Shown one piece after another: positions 8,768-15,996 of a stretch of DNA of 40,916 nt. Source of the DNA: Pseudomonadota bacterium (GTDB lineage: Bacteria; Myxococcota_A; UBA796; SXON01); contig SXON01000154.1 in assembly GCA_005778355.1 (NCBI GenBank), positions 1-40,916 on the forward strand, read 5' to 3'. A model generated the notes under the pieces. It worked only from the letters and a program-made list of their open reading frames with translations, did no database searches and was not told the DNA's origin. The translations under genes and the position numbers were made by a program. The stretch's first letter is position 1. Every line of letters begins with the position of its first letter.

Positions 8768-9614
8768 GCGCGGCCAGCTTGCCAAGGACCAACCGGTTGG
8801 CGGCGAGCGGTCCGCCCGGGGCCCAGTGCGGCCGCTCGGGCACCTCGCCCCGCGGGTGATCGTTGAGTTGGAACCAGGGGAGGTCGCCCTTCGCGGCCGC
8901 GCGCATCATGCGCTGCGCGTGCCGGACCTCCTGAGGTTGCGCGTGATCCGGCTGGGCCTGCAGGCGCACATACCCGCAGCTCAGTTGCCCCACTGAGCGG
9001 GTGGCCTCGCGACAGTTCCAGTAGCTGTCGTCGTCGAGACCGTGGCCGAGAGCGGGGACCATGATCGTGCCGCCGGCGGTGATGATCTCCCGGTCGCAGG
9101 GGCCCTCCCAGTCGACCAGCCAGCGCGCGGGGCACGGCCCCGGCCATCGCGACAGCGCGCCGACAGCGGCGGCCACACCGAGCGACAGCGACAACACGCC
9201 AAGGGCGCCGGTGCAAGCGGGGTCGGCCAGCGCCGCCGCGATCACCGCGCGAAGGTCGTCCTGGTGCTCCGGACCGCCGTAGTCTTCCTCGCCCCAGCTC
9301 TCGCCTCGCCCCGCCGGGTCGTGAAGGTAGACCACGTAGCCGAGGCGGGCGATCTCGTCGGCGCTCACGACGGCGGCGCGCGACATCAGCTGGGCGATGC
9401 CCTGGTGGATGGCGGGTGACACCACCACGGCGGGGAGGGGACCAGCACCGCTCGGTCGAACCCGCACCGCCTTGAGACGGTAGCCGCAGCTGCTGAGCAG
9501 CTCCATCGGGGTGAGTTCTACGCCCGTCCGGTGCAACCGTGCTCGCGCCCCACGGAGCGTAGCCCCGAGCTTCCAGGCCACGCGGACGGCGGGAGAAACA
9601 GGCTGGTCGGGCAC
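8733..9614 (-). CDS. alpha/beta hydrolase, dienelactone-hydrolase/acetyl-xylan-esterase-like
   Basis: A 293-residue protein with an alpha/beta hydrolase pattern: a strand PAVVVSPAIHQG, then YVVYLHDPAGRGESWGEED (oxyanion region and a loop common in acyl-peptide hydrolases), then the nucleophile elbow SLSLG, with Ser144 as the likely nucleophile. The first Gly of GxSxG is replaced by Ser142. A candidate His lies late in FQLNDHPRGE. The N-terminal 60 residues resemble the beta-hairpin before the fold. It starts at a GTG. Its 3' end overlaps the ABC ATPase gene tail to tail. The substrate is unknown; esterase or peptidase activity is possible. Confidence 0.75.
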   Translation of the reverse strand: MPDQPVSPAVRVAWKLGATLRGARARLHRTGVELTPMELLSSCGYRLKAVRVRPSGAGPLPAVVVSPAIHQGIAQLMSRAAVVSADEIARLGYVVYLHDPAGRGESWGEEDYGGPEHQDDLRAVIAAALADPACTGALGVLSLSLGVAAAVGALSRWPGPCPARWLVDWEGPCDREIITAGGTIMVPALGHGLDDDSYWNCREATRSVGQLSCGYVRLQAQPDHAQPQEVRHAQRMMRAAAKGDLPWFQLNDHPRGEVPERPHWAPGGPLAANRLVLGKLAALRLALGTATDR

Positions 9615-9620
9615 GGCGCG

Positions 9621-9626
9621 AAGCTA
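9621..9626 (-). promoter_or_regulatory. candidate -10 hexamer TAGCTT, leaderless
   Basis: TAGCTT on the minus strand ends 6 bases before the GTG start of the hydrolase gene, in the 13-base gap after the CotH-like gene. The same hexamer at the same distance precedes the 66-residue protein gene at 28841. Confidence 0.35.
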
Positions 9627-9627
9627 A

Positions 9628-10854
9628 CTAGAGGGACTCGAGCTCGCGGGGCACCACGTAGTCGAGAAACTCACGACGGGCCTGCACGAAGACCGGGAGG
9701 TCATCCCAGTAGTACTGGAAGGTGGCCTCGTCGTAGTAGCGGTACGGGTCAGTGAGCCCCCACTCGTAGGTTTGTTCCTGCATCTCGGCCAGCGCCGTCA
9801 TCATCTCATCGCTGCCATAGAACTCGAGCTGCCGCATCACCTCCTCGGTGTAGGCCCGGTAGTACTCGGGCTCGGCGAGCATGTACGTCATGTGCGGCGT
9901 GTAGTCGGGGTAGATCAGCTTGAAGGGGTCGAGGTCGTAGGCCACCCAGTCGAAGGTTCCGTCCTTGTCCCACGGGATCCAGAGGAATCCGCGCTCGGGG
10001 TGGTCATAGAGGTAGTAGTTGTGCCCGCAGCACCAGTAGCCGTCGCCGTCGGGCAGCATCGCCTCGGCGGCCCACTCGGACAGCCACTCGGTCGGCTCTC
10101 CCATCGGCGCGGTGTCGTCGGGCGAGTACGACGACCAGAACTGCTCGATGCGGGAAGTGTCGACCTCCTCGTCCTCGTGATTATCCAGCACGTAGCCGTA
10201 CTTCCACAGGTCGCCCTCGGCGTTGTCGTCGCCGTAGTGACGCTCGAGAAACTCGCGGTCGAGCTCCTCCATGTGGGCGTAGATCCCGTAGTACTCGCCG
10301 TTGACGTAGAGGAGCGCGTTGTTGGTGCAGGCCCCGGGTAGACCCACCTCGTGGAGGTACCAGTTGGCCAGGCGGTTCTTCAACACGGTCGGCTCGTAGA
10401 ACGGCGAGTCGAAGGCGACCTTTCTGAGACCGTGGAAGCGAGCGTCCTCGTTCACCTCGTTGAAGGCCACCACGAACTGCATCTTGTCACCGTACCAGCA
10501 ACAGGAACTGTTCCCTTTCAACCGCATCATCGCGTCGGGTACCTCCTCGCCGTCCACCTTCAGTTCCTCGATCGGCACGTAGTCCTTGGTGCCGTCGGAG
10601 GTCTTCCATTGTTGCTCGAGGTGGTGCCAGTCGCCCTCGTCGATCTCCACCTCGTAGATCGGGAGTCGCGACTGGTTGAACAGGTCCGAGCAGCCCCAGC
10701 GCTCCTCGTCGTCGTCAGTCTCGTCGTCGTTGTCGTCGTCGTCGTCGTCTCCCCCGTCGCCGCCACCCGGAACCTCAGTCACAGGCCCCGTGTCGTAGGT
10801 CGCGTCGACCCGATCGGCCGTTTGCTCGTCGCAAGCGAGGACGAAGAGGATCAC
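9628..10854 (-). CDS. CotH kinase-family lipoprotein
   Basis: A 408-residue lipoprotein (MILFVLAC, Cys8 as lipid anchor) with an acidic tether that includes six consecutive Asp. The remainder matches the CotH family: VDGEEVPDAMMRLKGNSSC early on, RKVAFDSPFYEPTVLKNRL, ALLYVNGEYYGIYAHMEELD, and LWIPWDKDGTFDW near the end. CotH proteins of Bacillus phosphorylate spore-coat proteins; relatives in Gram-negative bacteria are often secreted and their substrates are unknown. The domain contains many Tyr and Trp and a paired CC. Its GTG start overlaps the stop of the upstream PPC-domain lipoprotein by 4 bases, so the two are one transcription unit and may act on the same cell-surface target. Confidence 0.88.
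   Translation of the reverse strand: MILFVLACDEQTADRVDATYDTGPVTEVPGGGDGGDDDDDDNDDETDDDEERWGCSDLFNQSRLPIYEVEIDEGDWHHLEQQWKTSDGTKDYVPIEELKVDGEEVPDAMMRLKGNSSCCWYGDKMQFVVAFNEVNEDARFHGLRKVAFDSPFYEPTVLKNRLANWYLHEVGLPGACTNNALLYVNGEYYGIYAHMEELDREFLERHYGDDNAEGDLWKYGYVLDNHEDEEVDTSRIEQFWSSYSPDDTAPMGEPTEWLSEWAAEAMLPDGDGYWCCGHNYYLYDHPERGFLWIPWDKDGTFDWVAYDLDPFKLIYPDYTPHMTYMLAEPEYYRAYTEEVMRQLEFYGSDEMMTALAEMQEQTYEWGLTDPYRYYDEATFQYYWDDLPVFVQARREFLDYVVPRELESL
10732..10749. repeat. (GTC)6 trinucleotide run encoding Asp tract
   Basis: Six perfect GTC units on the plus strand (GAC on the coding strand) encode six Asp in the tether of the CotH-like lipoprotein. Flanking interrupted GTC units extend the acidic stretch. 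Length change would stay in frame. Confidence 0.8.
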
Positions 10855-12167
10855 ATCGGCACCGACGTGACGTGGGCGCCGAGGCGGTAGGCGCCGCCCT
10901 CGCCCACACCACCGAGCGTACCGCCACTCCCGTCGTCGAGCGCGCGCACGGTGACGGTGTATGTGCCCGCCGCGAAGGGGCCGGCGTTCTCGATCTGTGG
11001 GTCCTCACCGCCCACGCTGGTTGACGTGGCCACCACGTTGCCGCCCTCGTCGAGGATGTCCAACTCCGCCACGAGCAGGCTCCCGTAGGAGAGCGCGCCA
11101 AAGGCCACGCTCAGGTAGGCCTCGCCGCCGGTGGCGAAGGCGTAGCGGTCGAGGTCCGCGCTACTTTCCACGCGACCCTCGGCGTAGCCGGCGTACCAGC
11201 TCCCCGCAGAGGGCTCCTGATCGACCATGTCGAGGTCGTCGGCCAGCTCGTCGTTGGGCTCCGTCTCTCGCTCGTTGCCGTAGCCTTCCTCGGTCACGAG
11301 CACGAAGATCCACGCGCCGTAGGCCTCGCCGCCCCCGCCCGCGCTGTTGCCGATGCCCAGCACGTAGCTGGTGCCGAGCGTCGACAACATCTGTCGTCCC
11401 TCGCCGAGCCACGCGGGATCGGCGTGGAAGACCTGTTCTGCGTCCTGGTTGTACACGTCGACGACGGGCTGCGCGGGACTCGATTCGATGTGCTCGGCCG
11501 CGACGAAGACCACCGAGGCGTCGTCGTAGGGAAGCGTCACCGACACGAAGTCGGCGTCGCCCTCTTCTTCGAAAAGAACGGGGAAGGAGTACCAAGAGTA
11601 GCTGTTCTCGATATCGAAGCCGCCGCCCACGGAGAGGAGCGAGTCGGGATCCGTCGGCAAGGAGCCGGGGCTGAGCACCTGGATGGTGTAGTCGGTCGAC
11701 GTGACCGGAGATGTGGTGCCTTCGAAGGTGCGGAGGTCGCTCACCTGCACGTAGTAGTCGGCGGTGGAGGGGAAGAAGCCGAAGCACACCGAGTCGTAGG
11801 TGCTCACCTCGCCGGCCGGGTGCTCGTCTTCCCAGGCGATTCGCGTGCCGTTGGCCTCGAAAACCTGCACGACCGTGTCGAGCGAGTCCTCCGCCTCGCC
11901 CTCGTCGATGTTGATCACCTGGACGCGGAACTGCTGCCCCGCGGTGCCGGCCACCTTGTAGATGTCGATGTCGTCGCCCTCGATCTCGTCGCCACCTTCG
12001 GTGTCGAAGGCGAGGTCCCAGGCGCTGGCGAAGTCGTCGGCGTCGTCGGGATCGGCATCGGTGTCGGTGTCGGCGTCGCTATCGGCGTCGGCGTCGGTCT
12101 CGTTGGGTGTCGTCCCGGTCTGGTTGACCCCGGGCTCGCAGGCGAAGAACGTGGCGAGGAGAAGCAT
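10851..12167 (-). CDS. lipoprotein with PPC-type beta-sandwich domains
   Basis: A 438-residue lipoprotein (MLLLATFFAC, Cys10) followed by an Asp/Ala/Thr dipeptide tether (about 20-45). It holds at least two pre-peptidase C-terminal (PPC)-like domains. The second opens with the typical ETEPNDELADDLD (about 305), then DLDRYAFATGGEAYLSVAF and AAGTYTVTVRALDD. An earlier one spans about 50-175 (DIDIYKVAGTAGQQFRVQV). PPC domains usually flank secreted peptidases, but no peptidase is attached, so a binding or surface role is likelier. The start at 12167 is chosen for the lipobox and the TACACT hexamer 6 bases upstream; the frame remains open beyond it without a signal. It is coupled to the CotH-like gene. 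Confidence 0.82.
   Translation of the reverse strand: MLLLATFFACEPGVNQTGTTPNETDADADSDADTDTDADPDDADDFASAWDLAFDTEGGDEIEGDDIDIYKVAGTAGQQFRVQVINIDEGEAEDSLDTVVQVFEANGTRIAWEDEHPAGEVSTYDSVCFGFFPSTADYYVQVSDLRTFEGTTSPVTSTDYTIQVLSPGSLPTDPDSLLSVGGGFDIENSYSWYSFPVLFEEEGDADFVSVTLPYDDASVVFVAAEHIESSPAQPVVDVYNQDAEQVFHADPAWLGEGRQMLSTLGTSYVLGIGNSAGGGGEAYGAWIFVLVTEEGYGNERETEPNDELADDLDMVDQEPSAGSWYAGYAEGRVESSADLDRYAFATGGEAYLSVAFGALSYGSLLVAELDILDEGGNVVATSTSVGGEDPQIENAGPFAAGTYTVTVRALDDGSGGTLGGVGEGGAYRLGAHVTSVPM
12054..12101. repeat. imperfect hexamer repeat, eight units, in lipoprotein tether
   Basis: Eight consecutive six-base units of the form GGNNTC or GCTATC encode alternating Asp-Ala, Asp-Ser and Asp-Thr dipeptides just after the lipid-anchored Cys of the PPC-domain lipoprotein. 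The units differ mainly at the third and fourth bases. Confidence 0.65.
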
Positions 12168-12173
12168 GTGCGT

Positions 12174-12179
12174 AGTGTA
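12174..12179 (-). promoter_or_regulatory. candidate -10 hexamer TACACT, leaderless
   Basis: TACACT on the minus strand ends 6 bases before the ATG at 12167 of the PPC-domain lipoprotein. It lies in the 61-base divergent gap shared with trpS. No clear -35 was seen. Confidence 0.4.
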
Positions 12180-12212
12180 GCCGAACGCCTTGCTCGGGCC
12201 CTCGGCCGTGTG

Positions 12213-12218
12213 TAGACC
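12213..12218 (+). promoter_or_regulatory. candidate -10 hexamer TAGACC before trpS
   Basis: TAGACC ends 10 bases before the trpS ATG and would give a leader of only a few bases. It matches TATAAT poorly apart from TA; it is kept because its position matches other genes in the window. Confidence 0.25.
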
Positions 12219-12228
12219 TCGCGCCGCC

Positions 12229-13233
12229 ATGCGCGCCCTTACCGGAATCAAGCCCACCGCGATGCCCCACGTGGGCAACCTCCTCGGAATGATCGAGCCG
12301 GCGCTACGCCTGCAACACAGCCACGACGCCTTCTATTTTATCGCCGACTACCATGCGCTCACGACGGTTCACGATGCCGAGCGGATGCGCACCTACACGC
12401 GGGAGGTGGCGGCCACGTGGCTCGCGCTGGGGCTCGACCCGGCCCGCACCGCGCTCTTCGTCCAGTCCGACGTGCCCGAGGTCTGCGAAATCGCCTGGTT
12501 GCTGAGCTGCGTGACCGGAATGGGCCTGCTCGAGCGGGCCCACGCCTACAAGTCCGCGCAGGGAGATGGGCGCGAGCTCAACGTCGGCACCTTCACCTAC
12601 CCGGTGCTGATGGCCGCCGACATCCTCGCCTATGACAGCCACCAGGTGCCGGTGGGCAAGGACCAGAAGCAGCACGTGGAGATGGCGCGCGACATGGCGG
12701 CCTCGTTCAACAGCCGCTTCGGCGAGGTTTTCGTCTTGCCGGAGCCGCTCATTCGCGACGACGTGGCCACCATCCCGGGCCTCGATGGCCGCAAGATGTC
12801 GAAGTCCTACGGCAACAGCATCGAGGTGTGGGCCGACGCCAAGGCCCTGCGGAAGAAAGTGATGGGGATCGTGACGGACAGCAAGGGCATCGACGACGTC
12901 AAGGACCCAGACAGCTGCAACGTCTTCGCGCTGTACAAGCTCTTCGCCACGCCCGAGGAGATCGAGGCGCTCGCCACGCGGTACCGCGCCCCGGGGCTTG
13001 GCTACGGCCACGCGAAGCAGGCGCTCTACGAGGTGATGGAGCGTCGGCTCGGTGCGCCGCGCGAGCGCTACACCGCCTTGATGGCCGATCCGATCAGCCT
13101 GGAGGCCGTGCTGGAGGACGGCGCCGCGCGCGCGCGCCAGGTGGCTGCTGGGGTGCTCCAACGCGCCCGCCATGCAACGGGCTTGCGAGGCACTCCTCGC
13201 AAAAATGTAGGCGGGACGCACCCCGCAACCTGA
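12229..13233 (+). CDS. trpS: tryptophanyl-tRNA synthetase
   Basis: A 334-residue class I synthetase that charges tRNA-Trp. The HIGH-type motif is PHVGN (residues 13-17) after the strand RALTGIKPTAM. The tryptophan pocket region GTFTYPVLMAADILAY and VPVGKDQKQHVEMARD are characteristic, and the KMSKS loop is GRKMSKSYGN (about 188-197). The C-terminal helical anticodon region follows; the last 20 residues (ATGLRGTPRKNVGGTHPAT) look like an extension beyond the usual end. The ATG at 12229 gives the expected short N-terminus. The gene is divergent from the PPC lipoprotein. Function is certain by motif; length is normal for a compact bacterial TrpRS. Confidence 0.97.
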   Translation: MRALTGIKPTAMPHVGNLLGMIEPALRLQHSHDAFYFIADYHALTTVHDAERMRTYTREVAATWLALGLDPARTALFVQSDVPEVCEIAWLLSCVTGMGLLERAHAYKSAQGDGRELNVGTFTYPVLMAADILAYDSHQVPVGKDQKQHVEMARDMAASFNSRFGEVFVLPEPLIRDDVATIPGLDGRKMSKSYGNSIEVWADAKALRKKVMGIVTDSKGIDDVKDPDSCNVFALYKLFATPEEIEALATRYRAPGLGYGHAKQALYEVMERRLGAPRERYTALMADPISLEAVLEDGAARARQVAAGVLQRARHATGLRGTPRKNVGGTHPAT

Positions 13234-13244
13234 GCCCGGGAGAC

Positions 13245-13288
13245 TTGACATGTTCTTGACAATCCATTCCCGCGGTTCCCCCTATTAA
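13245..13288 (+). promoter_or_regulatory. tandem TTGACA elements and TATTAA upstream of sigma-factor gene
   Basis: Perfect TTGACA occurs at 13245-13250 and again at 13256-13261, an 11-base period close to one helical turn. TATTAA follows at 13283-13288. The 21-base gap from the second TTGACA to TATTAA is longer than a normal spacer, so this may be an operator repeat or overlapping promoters. It lies in the longest gene-free stretch of the window (13234-13411). Confidence 0.4.
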
Positions 13289-13402
13289 CGCCCCCCGGAG
13301 CGCCGGTTCCCGCGCGCGTACCCGTCCCCCCGAAGGAATATTCAGCGGTCCTTCTCCCTTGACTTCCCTCCCGGTCCCCCCGCACGGACCTCAACCCTTA
13401 CC

Positions 13403-13407
13403 AGGTG
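13403..13407 (+). promoter_or_regulatory. ribosome-binding site AGGTG of sigma-factor gene
   Basis: AGGTG lies 4 bases before the ATG at 13412 and is one of the few clear Shine-Dalgarno sequences in the window. It fits a transcript with a long leader starting near 13290. Confidence 0.5.
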
Positions 13408-13411
13408 CCCA

Positions 13412-14458
13412 ATGACCCTTCGCTTGCGTTCTTCTTCGTCCGACGGCGCCCGTCGCCGCTCTGAGCGCCTCACTGCCGAGGAAGAGAAGATCATCGCCCG
13501 CGAGATCCGGAAGGCCGAGCAGGTTGCGCGCGAGTGCGTGGCCGGTATCGACGCCGCCGAGAACATCCTGCGCCGTCGCCCGGACCGCGCCGAGCGCACC
13601 CGCGCTGGCGCTGTCGACCGCCTCGAGGAGGCGGTGCGCGCCGTGGCCAAGGCCGCGAAGAAGGACGACGACCTCCGCGGCTACGCCCGCAAGGCGCAGG
13701 GTGCCTGGCAGCAGGCCGAGGAGCTGCGCTGGCGCCTCGCGATGAGCGGCCGTCGCATCGCGCACGGCGAGGCTCGCAAGCTGGCCGGTCCTTTCATGGA
13801 CGAGGAGGATCTCGTCCAGGAGGGCTACATCGGCCTGCTCCGCGCCGCCAAGCGCTTCGATCCCGACCGCGGCATCCGCTTCTCCACATACGCCCGGTGG
13901 TGGGTCCGCGCGCAGATGACGCGCGCCATCGACCACACCGGCCGCCCGGTGCGCCTGCCCGGCTGCGCCGTGGAGCAGACGCGCAACCTGCGCAAGGCGA
14001 TGAAGCGTTTCGAGGCCGCAGGCATCGAGTACAACGTGGCCGACCTCGCCGAGGAAGTGGGTATTGATAAGGAGCGCGCTGAGCTCTTGCTGTCGCAGGG
14101 CAACACCATCTCGCTCGAGCAGCCGGTCGACGACGGCCCGCGCCCGCGCCCGTTGGAGCGCTTCCTGTCGGACGAAGAGGCGATCGCCCCCGACGACGAG
14201 AGCATCCAGATCCAGGAACTCACCCGGATGAACAAGGCCTTCAACGGCGTGCTCTCGGAGCGCCAGCGCTTCGTGCTCACCCGCCGCTACGGCCTCGAAG
14301 ACGGCGAGTTCCGTACCTTGTCCGAAGTGGGCAAGGAGATGGGCCTCAGCCGCGAGCGCGTACGCCAGATTGAGCGCGAGGCGCTGATCCGGCTGCGCGA
14401 CCAGTCCGGCATCCGCGACCTCCGCGGGATGCCGCTTCCAGAACCGGGCGAAGCCTAG
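13412..14458 (+). CDS. RpoD-like sigma-70 family factor without region 1.1
   Basis: A 348-residue group 2-like sigma factor. Residues about 20-60 form a region 1.2-like helix bundle, followed by an Arg/Ala/Lys-rich insert (about 45-100). Region 2.1-2.4 spans about 110-190: DEEDLVQEGYIGLLRAAKRF, then FSTYARWWVRAQMTRAID and RPVRLPG. Region 3 follows (NVADLAEEVGIDKERAELLL), and region 4 ends with the helix-turn-helix LSRERVRQIEREALIRLR. Region 2.3-2.4 is close to housekeeping RpoD, so promoter preference may be similar. It could be a stress or starvation factor; the exact class (RpoS-like, SigB-like or RpoH-like) cannot be settled. It is preceded by tandem TTGACA elements. Its stop overlaps that of the converging GGDEF gene in the palindrome CTAG. 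Confidence 0.92.
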   Translation: MTLRLRSSSSDGARRRSERLTAEEEKIIAREIRKAEQVARECVAGIDAAENILRRRPDRAERTRAGAVDRLEEAVRAVAKAAKKDDDLRGYARKAQGAWQQAEELRWRLAMSGRRIAHGEARKLAGPFMDEEDLVQEGYIGLLRAAKRFDPDRGIRFSTYARWWVRAQMTRAIDHTGRPVRLPGCAVEQTRNLRKAMKRFEAAGIEYNVADLAEEVGIDKERAELLLSQGNTISLEQPVDDGPRPRPLERFLSDEEAIAPDDESIQIQELTRMNKAFNGVLSERQRFVLTRRYGLEDGEFRTLSEVGKEMGLSRERVRQIEREALIRLRDQSGIRDLRGMPLPEPGEA

Positions 14459-15867
14459 CCAGACTTCTTCTTCCGCCGGGCCTTTCGCTCGTACATCGAG
14501 ACGTCGGCTCGGCGGAGGAGTGCGGCCGCATCTTCGCCAGGGTTCCAGCGGGCCCAGCCAACGCTGGCGCCGACGAGGGAGCCCCGGCGGATGTCGCCTG
14601 CGATGCCGAGGCTGTCCACCACGCCCTCGAGTCGGCCGGCGAGCTCGTGGATTCCGTCGGCATTGCCGTCCTGCACGAGGAAGGCGAACTCGTCGCCGCC
14701 GATGCGGGCCACGAGGTCTCCCTGCCGCGCCGCGAGACGCAAAGCGTGGGCAATGGCGCGCAGCGCGTGGTCGCCGGCCTCGTGTCCCCGGCTGTCGTTC
14801 ACTGCCTTGAAGCTGTCGAGATCCACCAGCACCACCGCCGGTGAGCGACCTGGACCGGCCTCGGCGATCGCGGCGAGCAGGGCATCGTCGAAGGCCGCGC
14901 GGTTCTGGAGCCCGGTGAGCGCGTCGGTGAGCGCGCGTCGCTCGGCGTCGAGCCTCGCGCCCTGCGCATTCTGCTCGATCTCGGAAGCCTTTCGCCCGGT
15001 GCGGAAGACGAGCCCCGCTAGGATGAGGGCGATGATCGTGGCGAGGAGCAGCACGTGTCGCGAGGCGCGCCGCGCCGGGGCGAGCGCCTCGGTGCGCTCT
15101 ACCTGGACGAGCGCCCCCGCGCCGGCCGTGGGCGTGGACACCCACGCGGCCAGGATCACCTCGCCATCTTGGCGGCCGGGCAGGCGCAACTCACGGGCGC
15201 TTGCCCGGGCGATGGCCGCCCGAGTCTCGGTGGCCTCGAAACGCGCCTCTCCGCCCGGGCCGAAATCACCCACGAGCACCCGACCGCCGCCGTCGAGCAC
15301 GTCGATGCGACCACCGCGCACGACAGGCAGCACGCTCACCGCAGCGTAGAGCTGTTCCAGGTCGAGCTCGGCGCAGAGCACGCGCGTGCCCAGCGCCTCG
15401 GGCGCTTCGCCCGGCCCCAGAGCGCCCGGGATGCGTGCACAGCGCTGCGAAGAACCCCTGCGCGCGAGCCCACGCTCGTCCGTGGTCACCAGCGCGTCGG
15501 GGAAGGGGAGCACGCACTCGCTGCGGGGCCACGCCAACGCGCACGCCCCATCGTCACCGCGCAGCTGCACGGTGCTGAACCAGCGCCCGGCGTGGCTGGC
15601 CAGGCGAGCTCGCGCTTCGTCGGCACCGGGCGCCGCGGGATCGAGCACACGTTGGATGGCCGGGTCCTCGGCCATCGCCACCAGCCGGTCCTCGGCGGCC
15701 ACGCTCATCGCGTCGAGATGGGTCGCGGCGACCTGTGCGAGGCCTGCGAGCTGGTCGTCCAACGCCGCAGTGTACGTCGCCTCCGTCTCACGCGTGGCGA
15801 TCAAGGCGGTGAAGGGCGCGGCCGCGAGCATCGTGGCAATGATGCCCAGCACGAGCGAGCTGTTCAT
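14455..15867 (-). CDS. membrane diguanylate cyclase (GGDEF) with periplasmic sensor
   Basis: A 470-residue enzyme predicted to make c-di-GMP from two GTP. An N-terminal membrane helix (about 5-24), a large extracytoplasmic sensor region (about 25-260, dCache-like in length, with several Cys), and a second helix (VLLLATIIALILAGLVF) lead into the GGDEF domain. The active site is GGDEF at 390-394, intact, and an RxxD inhibitory I-site (RQGD, 381-384) sits exactly five residues before it, so product inhibition is expected. LTDALTGLQNRAAF marks the domain start. The ATG at 15867 is preferred over an in-frame GTG at 15915, because the 16 intervening codons have few G/C third bases; the longer form would, however, add positive charges before the first helix. 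Confidence 0.9.
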   Translation of the reverse strand: MNSSLVLGIIATMLAAAPFTALIATRETEATYTAALDDQLAGLAQVAATHLDAMSVAAEDRLVAMAEDPAIQRVLDPAAPGADEARARLASHAGRWFSTVQLRGDDGACALAWPRSECVLPFPDALVTTDERGLARRGSSQRCARIPGALGPGEAPEALGTRVLCAELDLEQLYAAVSVLPVVRGGRIDVLDGGGRVLVGDFGPGGEARFEATETRAAIARASARELRLPGRQDGEVILAAWVSTPTAGAGALVQVERTEALAPARRASRHVLLLATIIALILAGLVFRTGRKASEIEQNAQGARLDAERRALTDALTGLQNRAAFDDALLAAIAEAGPGRSPAVVLVDLDSFKAVNDSRGHEAGDHALRAIAHALRLAARQGDLVARIGGDEFAFLVQDGNADGIHELAGRLEGVVDSLGIAGDIRRGSLVGASVGWARWNPGEDAAALLRRADVSMYERKARRKKKSG

Positions 15868-15921
15868 CAGCTCGCGTCGAGCTTCGTCCTCACGTGGTCG
15901 GCGGTCCCCCAGCACCGCGAC

Positions 15922-15950
15922 AATATGCCACGGAGTGCGACGGCAATCAA
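15922..15950 (-). promoter_or_regulatory. candidate sigma-70 promoter of the GGDEF gene
   Basis: On the minus strand TTGATT (15950-15945) is separated by exactly 17 bases from CATATT (15927-15922), each matching the consensus at four of six positions. It lies in an AT-rich island unlike its surroundings. Transcription would begin near 15915 and give the ATG at 15867 a leader of about 48 bases. Confidence 0.45.
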
Positions 15951-15996
15951 TACCGAATTTGGTTTTTGTAATCTATTGGGAATTCGAACCTGCACC

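Noticed and set aside
13256..13288. TTGACA and TATTAA as a standard sigma-70 promoter
   Set aside because: The spacer is 21 bases instead of 16-18, so it is reported as an uncertain regulatory region only.
13391..15145. Long minus-strand open frame across the sigma factor and the GGDEF gene
   Set aside because: It is a GC-driven shadow; the plus-strand sigma factor and minus-strand cyclase in other frames explain all the motifs.
15975..15996. TTCGAAC near 15982-15988 resembles a tRNA T-loop
   Set aside because: The five bases on either side do not pair, and no acceptor or anticodon stem can be drawn around it.
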